64,000 bases of DNA. Origin: Capitulum mitella (lineage: Eukaryota > Arthropoda > Thecostraca > Pollicipedomorpha > Pollicipedidae). Position numbers and translations under genes: made by a program. The notes below the pieces were generated by a model. It made no database searches and was not told the DNA's origin. It saw nothing but the letters and a program-made list of their open reading frames with translations. The first letter of the stretch is position 1, and every line of letters begins with the position of its first letter. The DNA is taken from positions 11,728,153-11,792,152 of the forward strand of contig CP099854.1 in assembly GCA_030062745.1 (NCBI GenBank), in the 5' to 3' direction. Shown one piece after another: positions 22,996 to 34,700 of the stretch.

Positions 22996-24622
22996 GGCAC
23001 TCACATTATTATTCTGTAATAAACTGGACAGCACACATAAGATATCTGCAGAACACACTGCAGTGGATGGTAAATGTACCCTATCCAAAACTGTGCCAAA
23101 ATGCCCGAACGGTAGGGCACTGCTTAAGTTTCCCACACAGTCCAGAGACGTGCTACAAAAACGTCATTAGGTACTGTTGGTGAAAGAGCACATCAATTTT
23201 GACCAGAAAAAATGATGGTTTGTCACCGATGCGCAATGTAGCATCCACTTAACAAGTAAATGGAGATCTGTTATATTATTATCGTGACATGGTATGACAT
23301 TACGAAATCCTCAGTGGTTTTATTATGTCACTGGCAACTTTATATCTAACATGAGAAAACAAAAGTTAATGTGTGTATATGTTTTCTGTCATGAATTGAC
23401 CATGGGTGTAGAACTGGGACAAGTTTTGTTACAGAAAAATAAATGAATCAACGGAAATTTATTTTAGAAAGCAAGGATGCACATAAATGAGCCAAAATAT
23501 TACTAAGGAATTTCATATAAATAATTCCCTTTGGTATGGAAAACTACATACCAAAGGTATACAAAGTTACGCCGCTAGAAATGACCCAGTTGCACGCTTT
23601 TGGGGAAAACCACGTGTCTTCACGTTGAAACAACTACCACAACCTCACGCCACTACCACACTCTCCCTAATCCTATAGCTCACCCTTCCCACTCCCTACC
23701 CCTATCCAGGCACGAAGGCAAGGAGGGTTATGGGGTCATAAGGTCCATAGCCCTCACCGCACTCTCTGAGAGAAGCAGTTTACTGTAGATATTGCGCCAT
23801 TTTGTGGGAAAACGGAGTGGCATATGGCCAAATTTGGCATCCCCCCAGTGAGAAAAATCCTAGCTAGGTGCCTGCTCCCATCCCCTTCCTTCCGGGAATG
23901 TTACCTTGTTGCTCTAATTTAACGCGGGCTGTGAAATGCAATTCCGCCTGAAACACTTTTATCCACGATGCAACAGACACACCTCCTGCAATGCGCCATA
24001 CGCTACCAAACATGCCAACCATATTAAATTATGCCCGTGGTTGTTCTACATATATGGTTCATCTCCCACGCTACCACCTTGAATGGGACCTGCCGGGTAC
24101 CGCTATATCACAGGCAAACCGCACGTGCTTCACGCGAAATGCGTCGCGACGTTGGTTATGGTGATGTATTAAGTTTCCATGTTCAAACAAACAATACAGC
24201 GTAAACATGCTGTTCACTAGTGTTTTTCAAGATGGATTTTTTTCATTATGAGCATTTTTTGGCACGTTACCGTTTCACCGTAAATGGCGGGTGCATGCGA
24301 CTATCACTTCACAATGAAGACGTCACGAAAACGTCACAGGCTTGGCGAGAAAACTCCCGGCGGCTTTGTGCAAACCTCCGATGCCGCAGCGATGTCGCTC
24401 AGCTGACTGCATAAACGCTCTGCACACCTCGGCAGGAAAATGCTCCCAAGCGAGGACCAGTGTGATATCAATACCAGAGGTCCCTCTGAGGATGATGATC
24501 GGGTTTCTATGGTTGGCAAAGAGAGAGCCGGCTTTTCGGTCCTCGCTTTGCAAACGGATCTCTCTGCACACATGTGTGATGGGTCTCGGCCCTTGGTTCG
24601 GAGTGCATACCAACACGCACAT

Positions 24623-24624
<2 letters not shown>
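22996..24624. other. intergenic, no gene recognised
   Basis: Nothing supportable. Short polypyrimidine-rich segment near 23640-23710; otherwise unique-looking sequence. Confidence 0.45.
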
Positions 24625-24675
<51 letters not shown>

Positions 24676-24696
24676 TGCATATATATATTTACATAT

Positions 24697-24727
<31 letters not shown>

Positions 24728-24729
24728 TT
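24625..24729. repeat. compound (CA)n / (TA,TACA)n microsatellite
   Basis: About 23 CA units (24625-24670) pass into an AT-rich ATACAT/TATA tract ending at about 24729. Open frames through it on both strands are repeat artefacts. Confidence 0.96.
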
Positions 24730-26940
24730 CCAATTTATTTTAAACCTTCCTTGCATACTATTAATTTTCTGGTGATGGGGGCAAATTGCCGCCAGGGTTT
24801 GAGGGACGCCGTTTGAGGGACCCTGAAAAATTGCTCGACTCCATCCGAAAAAAAAACGATCCGCCGCCACTAACAGAAGACGGGCGCATGGCCTGCATAG
24901 GGCGCCGAACACGTGAGGGTTACCTGACCTGTGAGAGAGCGCTTATCTGTAAGGGGTGCCGTGTTCACGAGGAGTGGTTGATCAGCACATAGGGAGGGGT
25001 CCTTGGAGGCTTATGCCTGCTGAGAAGATCAAAACGTCTTCCCAGTAAAAGGAAAAATCCTCGGTTTTTGGTATTGCTTTGAAATCGAATTTAAGAGATG
25101 TTTTTTTTATTTCTTTCCAGACCCGTTTTCTGCCCTGTCATGAAGGGGACGCTCGCACCTCGGGCCAAAAAAGTGTGGGATACATGTCCCCGTGCCCTTC
25201 CCTTCCCCGGTTCCTACAATCATGCCTACGTGAACGTCAACTTCAAGTAATTATTTCGCACTCTCTCTGTCTCAGAGAACTTACTCGAACTTGAAACCTG
25301 TTGGTAACGCACCCAATTGGTTAAATTCAGTTGTACGCATGTATCCTTTTCGTTTTTTTTGCGTTCCGCGACGCGTTGGTTTTGATGAAAGGCTGGACAG
25401 CCTTAGGGTTCTTCTGGATATGACTAGGCAGCGACTTTCGTGATCAGATGTTTGAAAAAAAACACTAAAATCGTGATGGTGGATTGTCCCTCTAGTCCTA
25501 TGTATTTTGTTGGGGGTGATTTCCAGGAAATAAGCTAAACAGACAGCAAGCCAGGATAAGTTATCTATAGACCAGGCGACCAGTTTTCCAACTTTTCTCA
25601 GTTTTCCTGTTGACCATTTGATGACGCAGACCATTTGATTCCACATGACCATGACTGATGCAGCAGGTCCGAGCTTCGCTGTTAGACATCTGCCACAGTA
25701 TCAAATCGTATATTGGCCTCAGGGTGTCGTGCTAGTGCGCACGTGTGCGTGTAGGTAACAAAGCATGCCGTAGCACCGACCAGCGCCACCATAACTAGTG
25801 AAAACATCAAGCCCAGAACACACACTCGTCACGATACAGCCGTGACACGACGAGCGATAACACAAACTGGCGTCATGGCAACAGCGGGCCATCGCCGGCA
25901 CAAAATGACGTCGCGATAAAAGCACTCGTGGACAAAGACAGCACATATGCGCCATCATGACGAAGACAGCACATACGCGCCATCATGACGAGGACAGCAC
26001 ATATCATCGTGACGGGCAGCGTCGTCACGGACGGAAGCACGCCCAGGTGAGGATTTACGTTACGAGTGCGCGGGTGGAGCCTGTCCGAGCCACACGTGAC
26101 ATAAAAACGCGATGTTCGTTATCAGTTTAGGTAACGAGTCTTTCCAGCTGCTGATCATTTCGTCGCCATATTACGCAGACATGCATTTGCGTCCTTCCCA
26201 TCGATGGCCTCAGGGAGCGGCCGGGAGAGCGGGCGCCCTTTGGCGAGTCCGTCAAACGACGGACGGTCTTCCACGGCCTGGCCCAGCGGTGCACAAAGGC
26301 ATCGGTCAGACCTGGTTAGCACAGGAGGACACAGCAGGTGGGACAACGCTGAAACGCTCGCGGCGCAGCGCGTGACGTCACGACTCCGCCGAGGCCCACC
26401 AGGGCGGCGCCATTGTCGCAAAGCTCTGGCCCCGACAGCAGCGGCGGTTAGACCGCCGGTCAGCTGACCGTCGCGCGGCCCGGGACGGTCGTCCTGGGCG
26501 GTGCGGTGATGGTCGACACCGAGAGAACCAGGCCCCCACCCCCGCCGAAACACAGTGGCCAATCTGAGCGCAACACAGCCCGAGCGCGCAGAATTAGCGC
26601 GACATCCACAGCGAAAAAGGTCCGCTCGGCAGCGGACAGAGCAGTACCGGTACACGCCGCAAGAGACAGGCACGACAGGAAGAGCGTGGTATACCCTTTA
26701 ACCAGCGGGAATTCTCCGAGACGCCCGCAGGCGACACTGGCGCACCATCGACCTACCAGCGGCAGTGTTGTGCACTAGACAAACGTACGGACCACAACAC
26801 GCAGTTGGCCATACCCAGCCAGTACAGAGACCACGCACAAGCGGACTGTGGCCGATGAATACTGGGAACACAGACACTTCTGACTGCATCCGACATCGAT
26901 TAGGAGCACAAACACTCGCCGATTTTATCCCACAAGCACA
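24730..26940. other. downstream flank of the STOX gene
   Basis: No gene is recognised. GC content and CpG frequency rise after about 26000. A short tandem repeat occupies 25931-26015. Confidence 0.45.
25931..26015. repeat. about 28-bp tandem repeat, 3 units
   Basis: Three successive units built on GACAGCACATA followed by CGCCATCATGACGA. The third is shortened. Confidence 0.85.
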
Positions 26941-26953
26941 GTTTGTCGGATAC

Positions 26954-26959
26954 TTTATT
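26954..26959 (-). terminator. candidate poly(A) signal of the STOX gene
   Basis: Minus-strand AATAAA about 190 nt after the stop codon at 27149, a reasonable 3' UTR length. No transcript evidence; other signals further down cannot be excluded. Confidence 0.5.
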
Positions 26960-27148
26960 ATACTTACATACATACATACATACACACTTTATCACATGCA
27001 GGGAACACAAAAACATCCGCACAGCTGACTGCACCTTACAGACACAGCGAGCGCAAGCGTGCGTCTGGCCAGAGGGACAGTGGACACAGCACGCAGACAC
27101 CGAGGCGCAGCTGGCTGGCGGGCGCTGAGGGCGGCCGCCGCCGGGCCG

Positions 27149-27719
27149 CTACAGAATGCCCAGCAGCTGGGCCTCGCCGGTGCGCCGCCTCTCGGCCGCC
27201 AGGTTCACTTCCACCAGCGTGTCCAGACTGTTGGCGCTCGTGCCGCGCATCAGCCGCTGCGCCGCCAGCGACTTGAACGTCAGGTTGAGCGAGCTCAGGC
27301 TCGGGTAGGTGCGGAGTGAGGCCTCGCCGGGCGATCCGGGCCGCTCTGGCTCGCCCGGCGTCTCCTCCGGCGGCGGCGGCGGCTCGACCCGCTGGCTGCG
27401 CGGCACCTGCTTCGGCGCCACCTCGGCCGGCGCCGCCAGCTCGCCCAAGATGACGCGCAGCTGCGCAGGCCGGCGCGGCGGGCCACCGGCCGGCGGAGGC
27501 GGCGGCGGCTTCTCGTTGTTAATGGGCGGCCGGACAGAGCCCATCTGTCGGCCGGCGCGCTCGGCTCGGCTCTCTAGTTCGCGCGGCTCCGGCGGCGGCG
27601 GCGGAGCCGCAGGCGAGGTGTCCGTTTCGCTCCGTGGAGGCGACCGCCGGCCGCCGCCGAGCTCGCCGACGTTCTGGTACACAGGCTCGACCGGCCGGGA
27701 CGTCGTCCGTCCTCCCGCG

Positions 27720-27755
<36 letters not shown>

Positions 27756-28726
27756 CGCTCCGGCTCCGGCCGCCGGCGCAGCTCCCGGCCCGAATCGCCG
27801 CGCCGCCGGCTGCGCGCCGCGGTTTGGCCTGCCTTCTCGCCGCGGCTTCTGTGCGGTCTCACCGCGGCGGGAGCCTCCAGGCCGGGCCGGCCGCGCCCGC
27901 CGTCCCCAGCGGCCGCCGGCTCACAGCCGTTCACCGCCGCCCGGGCTCGCTCGCCGCCGCCAGCCGGCCTTTTCGGAGACCTGTGCTGCCGCCGCTTGCT
28001 CGGGGAGTCGGCGTGAAGCTTCACCTGCGGCCGGGACTCGGCCGCAGCGGAGAAGACGGTGAGTTTTGGCGACCGGTGGTCGCCCTTCATGTCCGGCGGA
28101 TGGCTGTTGGCGGTCTTCGGTCGTGTCACGCCGGCGTCCGGGCCTCGTCCGACCTCGCCCTTCCGCTCAAAACGCCGACTTGGCTCAGCGGCACCGACAA
28201 CCGACGTGCCACCTGTCGGTGACAGGCGCAACTCGAGTTTGGCGTTCCTCTCCAGAGATGACGCCGGCGACGGGCCGCTGCTGCGCTCCAGGCTGGAGCC
28301 GCTGCTGGTGCGGCCGCTGCTGTGGCGCGCACGCGCCTCCAGCCGCTCGCGCACGTGGCGCCGCGCAAACGTCTCGGCGCGGCCGGCGCCGTCGGTGGTG
28401 AGCTCAGCCGAGACGCCGCTCTGCGCCAGCCCCGAGTCCAGCGTCTCGCGGCCGCTACCGGCGCCGTCCGACAGCCGGCAGGCCGACTGCAGCGCCGCCT
28501 GGCGGCCGCTCGGGCTGCCGGACCGGTTCGCCGGCCGCGCTGGCTCCTGCTGTCGGCCGGCGGCGGCCGGCGGTGACTCGGCGAGCAATGCCCGCCGCGG
28601 CAGGCTCGACGATCGTAGCGCCGCTCTTTGAGGGGTTGTGGAAGGTGAGGTTTTTGTGGTTTCTGCCAGGTGGTCCAAGCTGCCGTTACCCGTTTTCCGG
28701 TGTTTGTGGCGGCGAGAACGCATCAT
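27149..28726 (-). CDS. STOX coding exon 8, long Pro/Arg-rich tail
   Basis: A 525-codon terminal exon (residues 331-855) after the strong acceptor TTTGTTTTCAG, ending in TAG. It opens MMRSRRHKHRKTG, a basic segment. The middle is low-complexity: a PEPEPE repeat at about residues 650-665, EPVYQNV at about 676 (resembling a phospho-Tyr-x-Asn motif), and proline runs at about 735 and 775 (EKPPPPPP, EPPPPPEE) of the kind bound by SH3/WW/EVH1 domains. The last 55 residues (YPSLSSLNLTFKSLAAQRL, SANSLDTLVEVN) are the most ordered and probably conserved. GC is very high, so long open frames appear on the opposite strand too; phase-correct joining to exon 7 and the serine/charge pattern support this strand. 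Confidence 0.85.
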
Positions 28727-31700
28727 CTGAAAACAAACATTTGGTAAAGCGCTAAGAAATGGACGGTAAGGTTCTAACGAATGGCCGGTAAAGCGCTAGT
28801 CACATCTCCGGCTAAGTGCTATCCGATATAAAACCGTAAAAGTAGCTACTTAAAATTTCCATTCTTAATGTAATATGCTGGCATTAATTCAGCCTTCTCT
28901 AATGTTCACTCAAGAAACGGGTCGACGGCAGCACTGGACAGTAAGCAGCATTTCCCGGCCCCGCAGCGTGCTACGTCTTCAGCACCAGTGCCTGCCCCTT
29001 GCATTACCTGTATCATGCTCCAGTCTCTTTTCCCAGCGAGCGTATACCTCAGACTAGCCCCTTCCCCAGTCCCATCAGACCAGCCCTGCCTCAGTCCCCT
29101 CAGATCCAGCCCTGCCTCATTCCCGTCAGACCGAACCCTGACCCAGTCCCCTCAGCCCCAGACCAGCACCAGTCCTCTCGGACCAGCTTCCAGCCCGTTC
29201 CCACCTTCGGCGAGCCGTCGCCTCGCTGGCTCCGTCTCGGCGACGTCTGCGTGCCGACCGAGTGTAGGTGGGTGACGTCACCGGACGTCCACTCCGGCGG
29301 CGGAAACTGAGCGCTGAACGTGGCCAGCTGACGACGCGGCGACGCCAGCCGCAGCAGTTTCGAGAACAGAGACGGCCGCTCCACTGCGCAGCAGAATATC
29401 AGATGTTAGGTGGAACCACGGCCGCTTCCGTCTATGCTGGCACACGAACTGCACGTTAAAAGGTCAATCCGTGAAAGGACAATTCGTACTCACATAGAAA
29501 AACACGAAAACGAGTTATTCCTTTATTTCGGCCATCAGCCTTCCTAACGAATAATTTTTGAAAACTTTTGTTTACCCATCCCTGAGGAAGCCCTAAGACC
29601 GAAATAAAGGATTAAGTTTTTTCGTGTTTTTACCTGATATAATTTGGTGAGGGTGTTCTTCAAGAAAACTTTTTCAAAAGAAAAAAGGCGCTTTTCTTAA
29701 AAAAAAACTCAGTGAGGAAGGTCCATGACCAAAAATAGGGTTAATTTCTTCTCGTGTTTTCTTTTTCCTTTTTTTACATTATGAGCTTAAGATTACTTCT
29801 ATTTTACCTTATTACAACAATCATCCTCATTTAAGCATTCAAGTACATCAAAGGTCAGTTCGTCATTACAGGTTTTGTGTCACGTGATTCAGATAAAACA
29901 TGGGTTCAGAAAGGCGATTCATGCCAACAAATCACGATCAAAATCAATGTCTGCGTCTGCCACAAACTACGAGATACTAGAACCGGAGCCGAACATAATG
30001 ACAGTGGGCAATGGCGGGATGGGGCAACGGAAGATGGAAGGGCCACCTACGCCGCCTCTTCACAACACCACACGCGTTTTTTTTTCGCCCCTCTGTGTAA
30101 AAAATCGAGTCAGTGCGAGCGCCATGAGTGACTACTACTCACGGACGCTGAACTCGGCGCTGGTCGGCGTTTCGTCACTGTAGTGGCGCCGTGACGTCAC
30201 TGGTCGCAGGGCCGTGCTGGGATAGCGCATCGAACTGGCCCGCCGAAAATGGTCCTGAAACGCACCGGGAATGATCGCAAAACAGGCCAAAAATAGTAAT
30301 AAAACACACCGGAAATGGTCCTAAAACACGCCGGGAAAAGGTCCTGAAACACGCCGAAATTGTAATAAAACACAAACTGGGAGTGGTGTTGAAACACGCC
30401 GGAAATGGCTTGAAATGCGGCGGAAATGGTCTTTAAACCTACCGGAAATGGTCCTGAGACATTTCATACATATTACTGAAGCGCACCGGAAATGGTGCTG
30501 AAACACGCCTGAAGTGGTACTGACGCACGCCAAAAATGGTCCCAAGATGTTGCGAAAACGGTCTTGAAATATACCAGACATAACGTTGAAATGTGGCGAA
30601 ATTTGTCGAAACATGACGGAGGTGATCTCAAAACACGATAGAATTCGTCCTGAAACGCGTCTGACATGCCAGAATGCCGTTTCTGTTTTTGCTCTTACCA
30701 CAGTCCGCCTTTGGTCTGTCCCTGTCTCGTTTGATACTCTAACTGTTCTGCGTGTGTTCAACCTCTATTTCGCGTCCAATGTCTTCATTTCTCCTTGCGT
30801 CTTTTTACGATTCTATGCATTCCCTTTTACTTCCGAAGTTTTTTCCATTTTTTGTATCCTGTCATTAATTTTATGACTGACAATAGTAGATGCACTTCAT
30901 GATCCACGACATACTCGTGCCAGTTCCCCGCCTCAGCAGTCGATCTGGTTGATTTAAACGAACTGACTTTGTTGCAGACCAGTATGAGGCCAGGGACAGA
31001 ACGGAACAGAACAGGCCATCTGCTAACTTGACTGTGCACACCGGAACAGGGGTTGTCGGAGTGAGCCAGCATGATGCGACGTCCCATACACACCGTTCGG
31101 CGAGGCACGTCCGTGGTCCGCTTCCATGTAGGTGTCGGCGTCGATAGTGTCCGCGTCCGTGTCCGTGACCATGGTCGAACCCTTGTCCGTGTCCGTATCA
31201 TTGTCCGTGTCCGTGTCAGTATCCGTTTCCGTTTCCGTTTCCGTGTCCGTGTCGGTATCAGTGTCCGTGTCCGTGCCCATGTCCTTGTCCGTGTCTGTCT
31301 TCACCTCTGCCTTCGCCCCAGCCTCTGTCTCAACCTCTGCCTCGGCCTCGGTCTCTGACTCTGTCTCTCTGCTGGTCCTCTGTTGCGTTTCCGGCCGTCC
31401 GCCGGCCGCCGCTCACCTCTCGCTGACTGGCCGACAGTTTCATAGAGTGGCGGCGGGCCAGCAGGGCCAGTCCGGCAGGCGGCGCTAGTGACGGACACGG
31501 CAGAGGGCGCGCGTGTATCACGGGGTCGGAGTCTGTCCCTGAAACACAGTAACCTAGCCGGTGGAGAGTCGAACAGAGGGCAGCCATATCCAGACCCGAG
31601 GTAGGAGCCGGCATTTAGCACACCCGAGCTAATTCCTGGATGAGAAGCGCTTTAAGCGGAGACAAATCATCCGTGGATCCATAAGATCATTTCTGTTCTG

Positions 31701-34700
31701 ACCATGGTAGAACTTTCAGACGCAAAGGATTCAATCACATTAGATAGGTGCTCATTCTCTAGTGGGATCCAGTTGTACGGCTGCCATTGTTTACAAAAGG
31801 AGATTATTGGCCGACTGCAGTTGGCTACAGTCGACTGAAAGAATCGGGAAAAAACACACGCGTGATGTTCTGAGCGAAATGCCACGGCATCAGCATCTCC
31901 CGCCACACACCACAAACACGCACCTCCCACCACACACCGCAAACACGCACCTCCCACCACACTCCACAAACACGCACCTCCCGCCACATACGCACCTCCC
32001 ACCACACACCGCAAACACGCACCTCCCATGATGATGTCGGCCAGGTCGGTCTGCACCATCCTGAAGACGCGGCGGCCGCGGCGGACGGCGTCCCTCTCCA
32101 GCTCGGCCGCCAGCTGCTGCTGGTACGTGCTCGGCGTCACGATCCGATAGCCGGCCTTCGTGTGGTAGATCTGACGACGCAGGCGGCACGGTCACAGCCC
32201 GGCGTCCCGGGTTCGAATCTCAGCAACGGCGACATGTTTTGGCATTTTGCTGGCTCCTAGCCTTGTGGCCTTCGAGCGGTTGTTTCGTGAGCGGGTGGCA
32301 ACGGTCATTATTTATCGAGACTTTCAACAGAAAATCATGTCTAACGACAACATGTCTCGGCACACCACGAGACATCGCTGATCGGTATCCAACGTTCGCT
32401 GATCAATGTCCAGCCTAGCCCTGACCAGCACGTACCTTCCTCTCCCTGACCAGTCGGCCGAGGGTGGAGAACACTACCCCCCGATCCGGTAGCTCCAGGT
32501 GAGGAAAGTGCCGACGCAGGTGGACGCACACGTCATCTAACGTCACCTGTGGCGTCATCAGAGACATCAGTTCGGTCCGGTCATGGAATTTCAACGGTTC
32601 AAGCGGTTTACTGGGAGGCTCACTGCGGGTCAGAGCTGCCTTGTGAGCACCACACAACCACGCTATTTGACTACACGTGCTTTGCGTGTATTACCCTGTA
32701 TGACCACCTGTACACTTTGCTGTGCGTAAACATTACCACTTGACAAATTGTTTTATGTATGCTCGACTCGAGACACGGAAAAGTGATAATGCATGGAATT
32801 GCCTCACGACATGTATAGATGAAAAACAGGTAAATATTTCCGTCTCACGATGGGGCCAACATGAAAACCATGCCGCCACCTGAATCATGACCGATGAAAA
32901 ACACATTTCCTCGCCAAGTCTAGACTTTTCCGACAAGGTGACCGTCTTAAGATCCCCCCCCCCCCATGCGCAAAGTATTTGCGAAAAGACTTGGTTGAAC
33001 ACAAAGCACAACACTTGTTCCGATGCTGCAAACCCATTCATTCTCCTTCATCTGCGTCATAAGACGACGTCGGCAATGGTCACGACTGACTGCAGCTAAC
33101 TCAACTACATATGAAGTGTTCCGCGTGAGCCTCTACCTCACCTTGGTGTCCGCCTGCTTTTCGTTGAGCGCCTGGATCACGAAGCAGATGGCCTCGGGCA
33201 GTGAAGTGAAGTGACCCGGTGTCACCGGGGTCACGTTGTAGCCGTGCGCCTCCCCTGGCGGTCAGACGGACTCGGTCGGACCGCCCGGTACAGACAGGGT
33301 CCCGCCCAACACAACACGCCACACAACACAGGGCACCGCCAGTGGCGGATCCACAGCACGCCACAGGGTCGTGACCTCACCCTTGGGACTTGAAGACCTC
33401 CATTACGCTGCACAGCAATATGCAAAATATGAACGGAAAAACGTTGTCCTTCAGTGCTAGTTCCGGTTACTTCAGAATTGGTTCTGATATTCAATCCACT
33501 ACTTTTGATTATGATGTGGAATCCGGCGGGGAACGCTGTCCTTCCCGGTGAATCGGCGCTCCCTGCGCGCGCAGGCGTTGCTTCCAGGAAATTCCGGAGC
33601 ACCGCTTCTTCCAAAAGACGGCATAGATGTAATAAAACACAAAAAGTGTTTCACGCATCAACAAACACCATGTACATGACCAGGTAATGGTTCATGGCTT
33701 CGGGGATGGTACGAGACTTCCGTTTACCTGTTAATCGGGACGGAATTCTCAGAAAACCGAATAGATTAGAGCTCACGTGATCTCGAAGCCGTGTCCCACT
33801 TCTGGTGCCGGCACCACGTACATGCGACATGTATCTGATTGCCCACAGCTGGGCCTAGCCTAGGCCTCATTTTCCTGGATCCGCCCCTGTCTTACACGAC
33901 AGATCACCACAGCGCTTGTGTCACGTGAGCTGTGAGTTCACGCCACAGATGGCCGGATTGATGAGGCCATGTGGCGTTTCACGTGCCTTCACTTCGTAAC
34001 GGACGGAGCCAGTTGCACTGCTGGGACAGCCGAGCTTGTCCACTACAATTCTGGGGTCAGCAGGCAGCCGGTGACAAAGCAGGGCAGTGTTCGGGGCAGG
34101 ACAGCCACGCGCCATGTGGCAAACGAGACCGTAGATAACATGCTCGGCAGCGAACACTGTACTCGGCGATTTTCCAGATCTGATCCCTTTTGCAAACGAC
34201 GTACATAGAACAGTGGAATGAGTTACCGCCAGTTTCCATTATCATCGCCGAGGGTTTCCGGGTAAGGCCTGGCAAAAACGTAAGCTGCGTCACTTGAGGT
34301 ATTTGGCAATTAAAAAAAACAAACATCCCACATTTCACCTTCACTTCAGCAACGTCAGATGAAATCGAACGAGAACAGGGATCTTGCGGTGGAAGCTGTG
34401 CTGTTCAGAACGCCAGTGATACATGAATGCACCATGAGGAGAAAAGTGAGACGACGACCCTGTCGAACTGCTCTGCCATTATCCTCAGCCTTGACCGCTG
34501 CCGGTGCAGTAAACCGTTTACGAGCCTCCGCGGACGACCGCTGCCGTTAATTACGGCCAACGCTCGGCGATGGCGATGGCGTGACGTCCCTCCTAATCAT
34601 CCCCCGGTCATTCCTACCGCGAATACGCCAGACGTCTCGATAAACCCACACCTCAGCGACCTGTGAAAACAGTCCGAGAGCGGCTCAGCAATTGTCGCCG

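Larger units (their letters stand above)
29379..31416 (-). other. STOX intron 6
   Basis: 2038 bp. Holds a hexamer-like (GTGTCC)n tract at 31130-31370, a degenerate 21-22-bp minisatellite at 30240-30660 and a hairpin-forming inverted repeat at 29498-29632. Confidence 0.8.

Noticed and set aside
24323-24912. Open frames with Val-Cys or His-Thr runs
   Set aside because: Translations of the (CA)n microsatellite.
27309-28631. Two long plus-strand open frames opposite STOX exon 8
   Set aside because: They arise from the high GC content, which removes stops in several frames. They have no domain and contradict the phase-matched minus-strand gene.
31023-31304. Thr-Asp repeat protein on the minus strand
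   Set aside because: Pure translation of the degenerate (CCGTGT)n tract inside STOX intron 6.
31417-31538. Exon 6 read in the overlapping minus frame (CFRDRLRPRDTR)
   Set aside because: It does not keep phase with exon 5, while the chosen frame fits both neighbours.
31895-32022. CRISPR-like or short-repeat array
   Set aside because: Units are contiguous without unique spacers, in a eukaryotic intron.
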